Assembly (NCBI RefSeq): GCF_900107795.1
Contig: NZ_FNRL01000004.1
Location: 124,001 to 188,000 of the forward strand
Length of the DNA stretch: 64,000 nt
Direction: 5' to 3'
DNA from: Chitinophaga terrae (ex Kim and Jung 2007)
Lineage (GTDB): Bacteria; Bacteroidota; Bacteroidia; Chitinophagales; Chitinophagaceae
A program made the position numbers and the translations under genes. Positions 18,017 to 27,618 of this stretch are shown one piece after another. Numbering within the stretch: position 1 is the first letter of the stretch; each line of letters starts with the position of its first letter. Below the pieces are notes generated by a model. The model was not told the origin of the DNA and made no database searches. It saw only the letters and a program-made list of their open reading frames with translations.

Positions 18017-21000
18017 ATGTTAAACTCATACATCCGCACGATAATTGTAACTATATTAATTTTAGCAGAGTATGACACCGTGAGTGCGCAAAATATCCCT
18101 GTTGTTTCTAATCCGGTACCCGCCAGTCCTGTTAAACTGCCGCCCCCATATACTGCCAATAGAATCAATTTTGTTCGTACATGGGAACCAGCAGTTGCTT
18201 TAACAGATACGGCGTTTATAGCTTCTCCGTCAAGAACCATTTCGGAAGTTAAGCAAACGACCGCCTATTTCGATGATTTTGGTCAGCCCATGCAGACGGT
18301 GGTAAGAGGAATTAGTCCGGCGGGTAAAGACCTTGTTCAGCCGCAAATACTGGATATGTTTGGAAGGGAACAGTATAAGTACCTACCCTATATTCAACAG
18401 AGCGGCAATACAACAGATGGTAAATTAAAATTGATCCCTTTTGCTGCACAGAAAGCGTTTTATAGTGATCCAAACCTGAACCCTGGTGTAAGTGGTGATA
18501 GTGTTTTTTATAGTGAAACTGTTTTCGAACAATCGCCCCTGGATAGACCTGTAGCCGCCTATAGCCCGGGAAATGCCTGGTCGAAACATCCAGCGAATCC
18601 AACTGCAGACCATTATGTACGTTTTCAGTACCGTACTAATACAGTTGCGGACTCTGTCAGGATCTGGAAAATAGCAACTGCAGGAGGACTACCAAGTACA
18701 ACATCCATTTATGGAACAGGAACCTTGTCTGTATCTACAACTATTAATGAAGATAATCAGGCGGTAATAGAGTATAAGGACTTACAAGGAAAGACTATTT
18801 TGAAGAAGGTCCAGTTAGATAACTCACCATCAACCAATACGCGTGGTTGGTTGTGCACCTATTATATTTACGACGCTTTCGATAACCTGGCTTGGGTCAT
18901 TCCTCCTTTAGCATGTGAGAAAGTATTGAATAACTGGAACATTAGCGCTGTACGGGATCTTTGCTTTGAATACCAGTATGATAACAGGAATAGGATGATA
19001 GTAAAGAAAGTTCCGGATGCAGGAGCAATTTTTATGGTGTATGATGTAAGAAACAGGTTGGTCTTTTCACAAGATTCCGTCCAAAGAAAAGCGTCTCCCC
19101 AGGAATGGTTGACTGTTTTCTATGACGATCAGAATCGGCCGGTATCTACAGCGCTTTATAAAGCTAACACGACCCGTACTGCTTTGCAGGCAGCAATGAA
19201 TAACGTTTCAAATGTAAAGCAGGCAATAAGTCAACAGACCGGTGTTTTTAATTTGGCTCTTGATACCTATGATGGATCTGCGACACTGTATGAAGCCATG
19301 AACCAGATTGAGTTGCTGCCCGGTTTCGATTCAAATAATTCCGAACTTATCTTACAGATCAATCCAAATGGTACTATTGCTACTACTGTTACCGTCAGCA
19401 ACCCGCTTCCAAACATCCCGGCAAGTGCCCTTACCCCATTAACTTATACGTTTTACGACAATTATGACTTCCCAGGAAAGCTTAATGCTGTTCCGGCAGA
19501 ATTTAGCCAACTACCTAATACGGCCGGGGCAGAGATAGTTAGCGCGCCCGATAACATGACCCCCGGCTTGGTTACCGGTACCCGTACCCGCATTTTAGGT
19601 ACCAATCAGTGGTTAACTGCAACTAATTATTATGACAAGAAGGGGCGTATAGTGCAGGTGCTTGCCGAAAATATCAGTGGCGGTGTGGATATTTCTACGT
19701 CTCAATATGATTTTGGTGGCAAGTTGCTCGCTGCATTTGCCAGGCACAGGAATATTCGTAGTACAACGATACCTGAACTAACTGTTTTGACCACAATGCA
19801 GTACGATGGAGCAGGAAGACTGTTGTCTGCTGTTAAAAAATTAAATAATAATAGTAGTCTTGAACGAACTATTTTTAGCAATAAATACAATGAATTAGGT
19901 CAATTAGTTACCAAGCGGTTGGGTGTAACCGGTACAAATACCCAATTGGAGCAGCTTGACTATGAGTATAATATACGCGGTTGGTTAAGAAGCCTTAACA
20001 AAAATTACCTGAACACCACTAACAATACAACCAGCCATTTCGGAATGGAATTGAATTACGATAGGGGATTTCAGTCAAAATTCTATAGTGGAAACATAGC
20101 TGGTATCCGGTGGAAGGGGTGGAACGATAAGATTCCAAGGGCTTACGGGTTTGATTACGACAATGTCAGCAGGTTAAAACAGGCAGATTTTACACAGCAG
20201 AATAGTGGAAGCAGTAACTGGACAAATAACCTTGTTGATTTCACTGTAAGTAACCTTAACTATGATGCGAACGGTAATCTGTTAAAGATGAAGCAAAGGG
20301 GAATGGTTGGAACTAGTCCGGCTACCATTGATGACCTCAACTACAGTTATAAATCGAATAGTAACCAGCTTACAGCGGTTTCGGATACCAGCAACACGGC
20401 CAGCGCGAAATTAGGAGACTTTATAAATGGCACCAATACCGGCAACGATTATACTTATGATGGTAACGGCAATATGGTCTCAGATCAAAATAAAAAAATC
20501 AGTTCAATTAGTTATAACCATTTAAACCTTCCACAAAAAATAAGTATCACTGGAAAGGGAGTGATTAGTTATGTTTATGATGCGGCTGGTACAAAATTAA
20601 GAAAGATTGTTACAGACAGCACGGGAAGTAGTGTAAAAACTACAACAACCGATTATATCGGATCTTATGTGTATCAAAATGATAGTCTACAGTTCTTAGG
20701 GCATGAAGAGGGGCGTATAAGGGTTGTTTATGCTGCTGGTGTTTCACCGGCCTATGTATATGATTATTTTGTTAAAGACCATTTGGGAAATACGAGGTTG
20801 GTATTAACGGAAGAATCCTCAACAAGTAGTTACCTGGCTACTATGGAAACCGGCAATGCCCCGACTGAAAACCAGTTATTCAGTAATCTTGATCAAACCA
20901 GGTCACCTAAACCGGTTGGTTATCCGAATGATAGTGCCAACAATGAATCGGTGGCCAAACTTACCGCAACCGGAAATGGTAAAACAATTGGCCCGTCACT

Positions 21001-22447
21001 GGTGCTTAGGGTTATGGCGGGAGACACTGTGCAAATTGGTGCAAAAGCTTTCTACAAATCATCGGGTCCTAAAGAGAATAAAGAACAGTCTACTCCTGAG
21101 AATATTTTGGCAGATCTTGTTAACGCTTTTGGCGGATCAGAAAGTCCAGGTGTTGAACATGGTGGGTCAAATATAGTATCTACTCCTTTTAATAGCAATT
21201 TTTATAACAATGATTACAGGAGGCTGAAGGAGAAAGAGCCAGGGAATAATGACAATTACCGGCCTAAAGCCTATTTAAACTATGTGCTTTTTGACGATGA
21301 GTTTAAGCTGGTCGATGATAATAGCGGAGTTAAACAGGTGAAATCTACGCCGGATGAAATCCAGGTATTGTCGAATGACAAAATGGTGGTGAAAAAGAGT
21401 GGATTTTTGTATGTTTACACTAGTAATGAAGGTACGGAAAGCGTATACTTCGATGATGTGATGGCTACTTTGGCAACAGGGCCGGTGTTGGAGGAGACGC
21501 ATTATTATCCGTTTGGACTCACCATGAGTGGGATATCTTCTAATGCGCTCAAAGGCGCAAATTATCCTGAGAATAGGCTGAAGTATAATGGGAAGGAACT
21601 ACAATCAAAAGAGTTCGGAGATGGTAGTGGGTTGGAGCTGTATGATTATGGGGCGAGGATGCAAGATCCGCAAATTGGTCGTTGGTGGGTAATAGATCCA
21701 TTAGCGGATAAAATGAGAAGATTTAGTCCATATGTTTATGCCTTTGATAATCCGATAAGATTTATTGATCCAGACGGGATGGCTCCTTGGGATAACTTTG
21801 TATTTAATGAGAAGGGTAGATTCTTAAGAATCGATAAGAATAATCAACCTGATAAAATTGTAGTTGAAAATTCCAAGACGCAGAAGGTAGAAGGTCAGTA
21901 CGAGTTTAATGACCCGAAAGAAGATACTAAAGCAATTAAAGAAGGGAAAGTAACTCGGTTGGTTTTTATTTCGAGCGATCAGATAGGAGAACAAATGGAT
22001 CAGAATGGTGTAAATAATACAACCGAAAATAGATTTGTTTACGCCGAGAGAGAAAGTAGACCTGCAGGAGATAAGTCATTACTTTCAGGAGTTAGTAATG
22101 GAAATTTGGATCAGGTGACATTCCCCTTGGTAAAGCCAGGTGCGTTGCATGTTGTAAAAGGGAATGGTGCCAATCTTGATGGTGTAGGGTATAATAATTA
22201 TGATTTTGGTAATTTTTTGTGGGGCCAAGCTGGCCGAAAGCTGGGATTTAATATCAATACATTAAAAGATGCAGCCCATTTGAATAATGCAGTAAATGCA
22301 CGGTCGGATAATCAAAACATGAAAAATAATACTCTTCTAGATTCTCCGGCAGATCAGAAAGCGATTACTGAAGGTTATTATTATCCGGAAGGAGTTCCGA
22401 GGGTTGTATTGCCGGACGTTCGGCGTATGCTTCCAGGTAAAATTTAA
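18017..22447 (+). CDS. DUF6443-type RHS repeat protein with C-terminal toxin-like domain (polymorphic toxin)
   Basis: About 1476 residues from ATG 18017 (a TTG at 18002 is in frame). It has a signal peptide (ending DTVSA) and an N-terminal Bacteroidota RHS domain (TAYFDDFGQPMQTVVRG, DMFGREQYKYLPY). A long YD-repeat body follows (YDGNGNMVSDQNKKISSISYN, YVYDAAGTKLRKI). The RHS core at about residues 1155-1258 includes HYYPFGLTMSGIS, RLKYNGKELQ, DYGARMQDPQIGRWWVIDPLAD and the boundary motif NPIRFIDPDGM. After this comes a different 220-residue tail. Its end (YDFGNFLWGQAGRKLGF, AAHLNNAV, SPADQKAITEGYYYPEG) resembles the polymorphic toxin type 44 (Ntox44) family as I recall it; this is a tentative match. 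RHS shells encapsulate and release such tips. A small lipoprotein gene starts 6 bp downstream. Confidence 0.9.
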   Translation: MLNSYIRTIIVTILILAEYDTVSAQNIPVVSNPVPASPVKLPPPYTANRINFVRTWEPAVALTDTAFIASPSRTISEVKQTTAYFDDFGQPMQTVVRGISPAGKDLVQPQILDMFGREQYKYLPYIQQSGNTTDGKLKLIPFAAQKAFYSDPNLNPGVSGDSVFYSETVFEQSPLDRPVAAYSPGNAWSKHPANPTADHYVRFQYRTNTVADSVRIWKIATAGGLPSTTSIYGTGTLSVSTTINEDNQAVIEYKDLQGKTILKKVQLDNSPSTNTRGWLCTYYIYDAFDNLAWVIPPLACEKVLNNWNISAVRDLCFEYQYDNRNRMIVKKVPDAGAIFMVYDVRNRLVFSQDSVQRKASPQEWLTVFYDDQNRPVSTALYKANTTRTALQAAMNNVSNVKQAISQQTGVFNLALDTYDGSATLYEAMNQIELLPGFDSNNSELILQINPNGTIATTVTVSNPLPNIPASALTPLTYTFYDNYDFPGKLNAVPAEFSQLPNTAGAEIVSAPDNMTPGLVTGTRTRILGTNQWLTATNYYDKKGRIVQVLAENISGGVDISTSQYDFGGKLLAAFARHRNIRSTTIPELTVLTTMQYDGAGRLLSAVKKLNNNSSLERTIFSNKYNELGQLVTKRLGVTGTNTQLEQLDYEYNIRGWLRSLNKNYLNTTNNTTSHFGMELNYDRGFQSKFYSGNIAGIRWKGWNDKIPRAYGFDYDNVSRLKQADFTQQNSGSSNWTNNLVDFTVSNLNYDANGNLLKMKQRGMVGTSPATIDDLNYSYKSNSNQLTAVSDTSNTASAKLGDFINGTNTGNDYTYDGNGNMVSDQNKKISSISYNHLNLPQKISITGKGVISYVYDAAGTKLRKIVTDSTGSSVKTTTTDYIGSYVYQNDSLQFLGHEEGRIRVVYAAGVSPAYVYDYFVKDHLGNTRLVLTEESSTSSYLATMETGNAPTENQLFSNLDQTRSPKPVGYPNDSANNESVAKLTATGNGKTIGPSLVLRVMAGDTVQIGAKAFYKSSGPKENKEQSTPENILADLVNAFGGSESPGVEHGGSNIVSTPFNSNFYNNDYRRLKEKEPGNNDNYRPKAYLNYVLFDDEFKLVDDNSGVKQVKSTPDEIQVLSNDKMVVKKSGFLYVYTSNEGTESVYFDDVMATLATGPVLEETHYYPFGLTMSGISSNALKGANYPENRLKYNGKELQSKEFGDGSGLELYDYGARMQDPQIGRWWVIDPLADKMRRFSPYVYAFDNPIRFIDPDGMAPWDNFVFNEKGRFLRIDKNNQPDKIVVENSKTQKVEGQYEFNDPKEDTKAIKEGKVTRLVFISSDQIGEQMDQNGVNNTTENRFVYAERESRPAGDKSLLSGVSNGNLDQVTFPLVKPGALHVVKGNGANLDGVGYNNYDFGNFLWGQAGRKLGFNINTLKDAAHLNNAVNARSDNQNMKNNTLLDSPADQKAITEGYYYPEGVPRVVLPDVRRMLPGKI

Positions 22448-22453
22448 CAATGT

Positions 22454-23002
22454 ATGAAAATATGTTTTCTGGCTTTATTTGCTTTTTTATTGCTGAGTTG
22501 TTGTAACCAGACGAAGGGCTATAGGGAGAAGTGTAGTGAAAAGATAAATCAACTGGAAAGAAGTGATCTTGATCTTTTTAGGGGTGTTTTTATAGAAGCC
22601 CGTGTAGAGAGGAATGACACCTTTATTGTTTACTCCTTTGTAAAGGAATTAAATGGGCAAGAATTTTATTTGCCTAATTTTTCCCGCTATGATAGTATGA
22701 TGATCAGTAATTCCAAAAATTTTGATGTATTAAAATATGGTCAATATTTTGGTTATTCAGCGCCTCAAGCGGCATGGCAGTATTCAAAAGAGTATGCAGA
22801 TAGCATAATTTCAACATTTGAAAAAATGCGTGTATCTAGTGTGCTGGGAAGAAATGAAGGGATGCTCGTTTTTTACTTCGATGATAAGACTTACTTAGCA
22901 TATGTACCTGATAAAACTAAAATAATTAATGAGTTTTGGAAAGAAAAAATGCAGACACTAGATAGTGTTAAACCTGGCTGGTACTTTGGAGAGGATAAAT
23001 AA
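22454..23002 (+). CDS. Putative lipoprotein, candidate immunity protein of the RHS toxin
   Basis: 182-residue protein not recognised as a known family. It has a lipoprotein signal (FAFLLLSC, lipobox Cys at about 16, next residue also Cys), so it should be anchored in a membrane facing the periplasm or surface. The rest is a charged alpha/beta-like sequence rich in Lys, Asp and Tyr. It begins 6 bp after the RHS stop, on the same strand, and is followed by a terminator, so the two are almost certainly co-transcribed. Immunity genes usually sit directly after the toxin tip they neutralise, and base composition here is as AT-rich as the toxin tail. Immunity is inferred from position only. Confidence 0.75.
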   Translation: MKICFLALFAFLLLSCCNQTKGYREKCSEKINQLERSDLDLFRGVFIEARVERNDTFIVYSFVKELNGQEFYLPNFSRYDSMMISNSKNFDVLKYGQYFGYSAPQAAWQYSKEYADSIISTFEKMRVSSVLGRNEGMLVFYFDDKTYLAYVPDKTKIINEFWKEKMQTLDSVKPGWYFGEDK

Positions 23003-23371
23003 AGGATAGTTAACGTATTGCAATAAAGTGTAATAGTTAAGATTGGATCCGACAGTCGGGTTAATATTTTTAGGCAGCTGGCGGTATATCGTCCAGCTGT
23101 TTTTCTTTAGCCAAAGATAGTGTTTCTTCAAAAGTCTGCATCGGGGTAGAGACTATCATTTATAGAATCAAGCTGATTTGCTGCTTATGATAGAGCCAGT
23201 CTGATAATAGTATTTGCCATGTGTGAAAATTCCGCGTATGAACTTTCCCTGCTTTATACTCGAGTACTATCCCCCCTTGCCGTATTATAGCAGTCCTTCC
23301 CCTTAACTTACACCATCTATGACCAACTGCGTTTCCCTAATTCAAAACCCTCAAAAAAACCGTTCTATACA
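23003..23371. other. Intergenic region before the LanKC gene
   Basis: Holds the terminator at 23075-23104 and otherwise no recognised gene. Two tiny forward ORFs are present: 23219-23290 (23 codons) and 23238-23306 (22 codons, one Cys, several Ser and Pro at the end). Neither has the length or the leader/core layout expected of a lanthipeptide precursor, so no precursor is called. Confidence 0.5.
23075..23104 (+). terminator. Terminator of the RHS/lipoprotein unit
   Basis: CAGCTGG (23075-23081) and CCAGCTG (23093-23099) form a perfect 7-bp stem with an 11-nt loop, followed by TTTTTCTTT. Confidence 0.8.
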
Positions 23372-26056
23372 ATGCAGGATATCGCAAAAGAACTACCATT
23401 TTCAGACATCGAAGCAAAATTTAAGGAGTTCCAGGACTATAGAACCATCCTGGATGAATTTGGCCTGTCGTATACCGACGACGAATACTACTGGCAGGTA
23501 GGTGAGGTAGAAGCCCCCCAGGGATGGATATTGCATTTGTCGGCCGTTCGTACGCAGATCGCAGACCTGTTCCGCCTGGTGATCCCTGAACTGGTCAGCG
23601 AAGATGTGCCCTTCAGGATCGTAAAAGATAATGAAGTGGCCAAATTGATGATGTATGCCAACCTGGGCGTAGGAAAACTGGGAAAGATCATGGCCGTCTA
23701 CCCTAAAGAACATACGGATATAGTGTTACTGGCGCACAAACTGGTAACCCTGACTAAAGAGTTCAGGGGACCTGCAATTTTAACGGACCGGCATTTAGGT
23801 GGTACTGTCTACACCCGGTATGGAAGTTATAAAGGTATCCGGAACAAAGACAACCCCGCAGATCTTAACAGGTATATTTATAGCCCCAGTGGCGAACTGG
23901 TGCCGGATGAATATCTAATTCCCTTCGCTGTTCCTCCGCATTTAACATGGCCGTTTGAGGCTATCACCGATCCGCTGCCTCCTCCTTTGCCGAAACTCTG
24001 GAATAACGCATATAAACCTCTTTTCGTGGTAAGACAGAATGTAAAGGGGATGGTGGTCAGGGGTATCTACATGAAGTCTTTCCTGAACGTGAAGTATTGT
24101 ATTATTAAAGAAGGTAAAATGGGGATGTGGGAAGATGAGTGGGGTAGAGATATCCAGGACAGGCTGCAGTGGCAATACGACCTATGCAACGACTTAAGCA
24201 ATGATATCCCGTTTCCTAAGATCTTCGACCTGTTTAAAATGAACGGCGATATGTACCTGGCCATGGAATATGTAAAAGGTAAATCGCTGGAAGAGATCGT
24301 GGTGGCGACTTATAGCGGATTAAGCTGGTCAGAACTGCCGAAGTCAAGTAAACTCACACTGATCGATTACCTGGTCAGGATAGTGGCTATCATCAAGAAA
24401 TTCCATGAAAGAGGGTATGTGCACCGTGATATCAACGGGCATAATTTCCTGATTGATAAAAAGAATAATATCAAACTGATTGATGTGGAGTTAGCCTACT
24501 CGATCAAAGATAACAGACCTGATCCGGCATTTAAATACGGGTCAGACGGCTTTGTTTCCCCCCAACAAGACAGACACCAGGTACCTACCGTGCATGAAGA
24601 TATTTATGCGCTCGGAGGATTGATCAGCTTCGTACTAACCGGCCTTCATCCAAACAAATACAACAAGCTTGTCAGCGCATACACGAAAGAGCACTTCCTC
24701 GCATTGAACGACGACGAAGAATTAGCAGCGCTGGTTGCCCAAACCCAACTATTCGATATAAACGAAAGACCTTCAATAGATACCCTCCTGGCAGAACTCA
24801 ACAGGTTTAACACGAAGGTGAAAGCACAAAAAGATTTCCCTAAGATCAAGGTTGGGAAACTGGATGATGCCGCCATCGGTACACTGATAAACAATGGACT
24901 GGAAGCCCTGGGTACTGAAAAGTACATAGAACCCAATGCAAAATGGCATTCGCCTATCGTAGTGAATGATGCGGCGTTAGGCGTACCGCAGATGGAGCGC
25001 ACCTATATTGCCGGCGTTTACAACGGGATGGCCGGCACTTCGTATTTTGTTTCGCTGGCCAGCGCACTGGGGTATGATATTTCCAACCTGAAAAAAGTAT
25101 ACGGGAACTGTATTGAATATCTTACAAAAAAATACCTGAGAGATAAGAAGGAATTATCCCCCGGTATTTATGAAGGATGGGGAGGATTGGCCGTTACCAT
25201 ATTGCAGGGAGTCAATTCCGAACTGCTGCCGGGCGACGACGAAAACGGTAACATGATAGGCAACGCCTTTGCCAATGTAGCTGGCGGTATGGATCTGGGC
25301 ACCGGGCTTGCAGGACAGGGTATTGCCCTGCTTTTATGTGGCGAAGCCCTGGGAATGGAAGCGATATACCCGATATTGACGCATTATACGGAAGCGATAC
25401 TGGATGCGCAACAACCCGATGGCGCCTGGTTGGGCGCTGCCGGTAGTCCTTACGAAAATATTAAACACCCCGGGCTGGCAGTTGGAACCGGCGGTATTTT
25501 AATATACCTGATGGGATACGCCAAACAATTCCCTGATGAAAAAGTGACGGCGGCTATTAAGAAGGGATTGGACTGGATGATCAAACAGGCAAAGAAAGAA
25601 AAGAACGTATATACCTGGAAGTTATCCAAGGAGCCTACCCAGCCCGATCGTTATAGTCGCGATATCGGCGCTCCCGGCATTGCGCTCACCTTCATTTATG
25701 CCTATCATCATTTTAAAGACCCTTTGTATAAAGAAGTGGCTACCGGAACATTATTGGGGATCAATGAGCAGCCATGCCTGGTGGATTTTACTCTAACAAC
25801 GGGCCTGGCAGGGCTGGGAGATGTTTACCTGGAGGCGGCAAAAGTATTTGGGGAAAGCATCTGGCAGGAAAGGGCGGATTGGATCGCTCACTTTTTTAAA
25901 CATACCCAGGTAAAACACATGGATGGTTCAAAATACTGGATCCCATTGGTGAACCCTGATAGCCCGGCCGAATTGATGACTGGCTTCAGTGGAATTATGT
26001 ACTTTTTGCTGAAATATCAGCATCCTGATAAACTAGCTCACCTTTTCTTGCCATAA
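23372..26056 (+). CDS. Class III-type lanthionine synthetase (LanKC-like)
   Basis: 894 residues with three parts typical of LanKC enzymes: an N-terminal lyase-like domain (about 1-220), a Ser/Thr kinase-like domain (about 225-480) and a LanC-like cyclase domain (about 540-894). The kinase has MAMEYVKGKSLEE-type hinge text, the catalytic loop His351-Arg352-Asp353 with Asn358, and Asp371-Val-Glu replacing the usual DFG. In the cyclase the positions that hold zinc-binding Cys and Cys-His in LanC read YSRDIGAPGIAL and FTLTTGLAGLG, so the ligands are absent; this is the known difference between class III (no zinc) and class IV enzymes. Such enzymes phosphorylate and eliminate Ser/Thr and form lanthionine or labionin rings in a precursor peptide. 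No precursor, transporter or protease gene is seen beside it. Confidence 0.88.
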   Translation: MQDIAKELPFSDIEAKFKEFQDYRTILDEFGLSYTDDEYYWQVGEVEAPQGWILHLSAVRTQIADLFRLVIPELVSEDVPFRIVKDNEVAKLMMYANLGVGKLGKIMAVYPKEHTDIVLLAHKLVTLTKEFRGPAILTDRHLGGTVYTRYGSYKGIRNKDNPADLNRYIYSPSGELVPDEYLIPFAVPPHLTWPFEAITDPLPPPLPKLWNNAYKPLFVVRQNVKGMVVRGIYMKSFLNVKYCIIKEGKMGMWEDEWGRDIQDRLQWQYDLCNDLSNDIPFPKIFDLFKMNGDMYLAMEYVKGKSLEEIVVATYSGLSWSELPKSSKLTLIDYLVRIVAIIKKFHERGYVHRDINGHNFLIDKKNNIKLIDVELAYSIKDNRPDPAFKYGSDGFVSPQQDRHQVPTVHEDIYALGGLISFVLTGLHPNKYNKLVSAYTKEHFLALNDDEELAALVAQTQLFDINERPSIDTLLAELNRFNTKVKAQKDFPKIKVGKLDDAAIGTLINNGLEALGTEKYIEPNAKWHSPIVVNDAALGVPQMERTYIAGVYNGMAGTSYFVSLASALGYDISNLKKVYGNCIEYLTKKYLRDKKELSPGIYEGWGGLAVTILQGVNSELLPGDDENGNMIGNAFANVAGGMDLGTGLAGQGIALLLCGEALGMEAIYPILTHYTEAILDAQQPDGAWLGAAGSPYENIKHPGLAVGTGGILIYLMGYAKQFPDEKVTAAIKKGLDWMIKQAKKEKNVYTWKLSKEPTQPDRYSRDIGAPGIALTFIYAYHHFKDPLYKEVATGTLLGINEQPCLVDFTLTTGLAGLGDVYLEAAKVFGESIWQERADWIAHFFKHTQVKHMDGSKYWIPLVNPDSPAELMTGFSGIMYFLLKYQHPDKLAHLFLP

Positions 26057-26084
26057 ACAACAGTCTCGGCTCTATTTGTTGATG

Positions 26085-26127
26085 GGGGATCTGTTCCTGT
26101 TCCGGGAACGATCCCCTTTTATTTTTA
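26085..26127 (+). terminator. Terminator of the LanKC gene
   Basis: GGGGATC-t-GTTCC paired with GGAAC-GATCCCC (26085-26097 and 26105-26116), 12 bp with one bulge, followed by TTTTATTTTTA. Confidence 0.8.
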
Positions 26128-26150
26128 TTAATTAACATGGCATTTACACT

Positions 26151-27563
26151 TCACACTTTCAATTGCAGTAATTTTTCGCTCATTATGAGTAAAAAACTAA
26201 AGCAAATGATCATAGGAAATACCTGGTAACGGAAAACAATAGGGGAGGCGAGGATACTGAATCCTGCGTTGGCTGCCAGGAGAATTACCATCAGCCATAA
26301 ACATTTTTCAAATAAGGGATCCGGGCTTCGAAGCCGGCGGGTGGCAACCCATCGTATTAAAGTCCAGATGGTATACAGGTTAAGCGCCATGAAGAGCATA
26401 GGGAATAACATCAGTATCCATCCCTGCGCTGTCCAGGATATGGCTTTTACTTCCTGGCTGCGATACCTGAACCAATGGACGGCCGATTGGCTAACGGTAT
26501 TAGCCCCCGTGTTGTAGACTTCCAGCTTTTCCAATGGAGGCAGGAAATAGTTGAAAGTATTGGGAAGAAGGAAATACCTGGCAAAAGCAAAAGGATGATG
26601 TTTGATAAGGAAGCTGCCATAGCTGCCATAGACGGGAGCTACAGCGCCCCAGCTTTGAAAACCTGCCGTGGTATCTGTTATTCCCGGCGCTTTTAAACTG
26701 AGGAAGTATTTTAAAGGAGCGTATGGATATTTAATGTAGAAAGCGCCCTGAGTAGGACTTACATGTTTAAGTTGTTCAGGAATACTGTCGAAGTACTTAT
26801 GTACTTCCTTGTCAAATTCTTCTGTACCGGCAGGAGGGGTGGCTGTAACCTTGATGAAAGGATACATGTAAAAAGCATTGTTGGCCAGTTGCCAGCCTCC
26901 GAATACAGAAAACTGGGCATGACCGGTTAACGCCCTGGATTGATTGCGGGTATGTATTACAAACGCAGTGATCAACAGTAATGGAAGTATTATTCCTGCT
27001 ACTTTAACGGCAGGTTTAAGATGACTGAGCAAATATGCGATCATTGAAACCAGGGGGTAATACATCGCGTTGTATCGCAATGTAAATGCAATAACGATCA
27101 GCAGTGCATGTAGGAAAATGATTGAGATAGCAGGACGTTGTATTAACTGCAGCAGTTGTATGGCCCATAAGAGGCTGACCGAAAGGAACAGGGCATCGCT
27201 GGAAATATAATTGCTCAGGTACAGGTGCAGTGGATTAAAGAAGAAACAAATAAATAGCGTCTTCACTACCCATGGCGCGGGGGCGAAATACTGTATGATC
27301 GTATGCAGCAAATAGAATAGAACGCCTTGCAATAACAGGTATTGAAACGCTACTACTGCGGTATCTGAAGTGGTGATATGATGAAACAGCGCCAGGAATT
27401 TGGAATAGCCGATAGGCCAGATACTGACATCCAAACCCATTTGCGCAGCGCTGATATAACTGTAAGAGTCGGAGAAATAATCGGCATACGGATATAACAG
27501 TTTGAATACAACAAGCTGGATGATACTGGCTAATAGGGCGGTAACAACGTGTTTGCGGTTCAT
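26151..27563 (-). CDS. Multi-pass membrane protein, possible GT-C type glycosyltransferase
   Basis: 470 residues from the ATG at 27563 (MNRKHVVTALLASII). A longer in-frame ORF would start at 27704, but that overlaps the divergent GH5-like gene. About nine to eleven hydrophobic helices alternate with short loops. The first extracytoplasmic loop carries acidic residues (YADYFSDSYSYISAAQMG), which resembles the acidic catalytic loop of lipid-linked-sugar glycosyltransferases (GT-C fold). That assignment is inferred from topology only. No partner genes for glycan assembly are beside it. Confidence 0.7.
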   Translation of the reverse strand: MNRKHVVTALLASIIQLVVFKLLYPYADYFSDSYSYISAAQMGLDVSIWPIGYSKFLALFHHITTSDTAVVAFQYLLLQGVLFYLLHTIIQYFAPAPWVVKTLFICFFFNPLHLYLSNYISSDALFLSVSLLWAIQLLQLIQRPAISIIFLHALLIVIAFTLRYNAMYYPLVSMIAYLLSHLKPAVKVAGIILPLLLITAFVIHTRNQSRALTGHAQFSVFGGWQLANNAFYMYPFIKVTATPPAGTEEFDKEVHKYFDSIPEQLKHVSPTQGAFYIKYPYAPLKYFLSLKAPGITDTTAGFQSWGAVAPVYGSYGSFLIKHHPFAFARYFLLPNTFNYFLPPLEKLEVYNTGANTVSQSAVHWFRYRSQEVKAISWTAQGWILMLFPMLFMALNLYTIWTLIRWVATRRLRSPDPLFEKCLWLMVILLAANAGFSILASPIVFRYQVFPMIICFSFLLIMSEKLLQLKV

Positions 27564-27618
27564 AAATGGTTTATTGAGGGGTGGTAGTTGGCATATAGTA
27601 ATATACAAAATATAAGTT

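Noticed and set aside
23319..23501. 60-codon ORF overlapping the start of LanKC, considered as a precursor peptide
   Set aside because: Most of it overlaps the LanKC coding frame and it lacks a leader/core layout.
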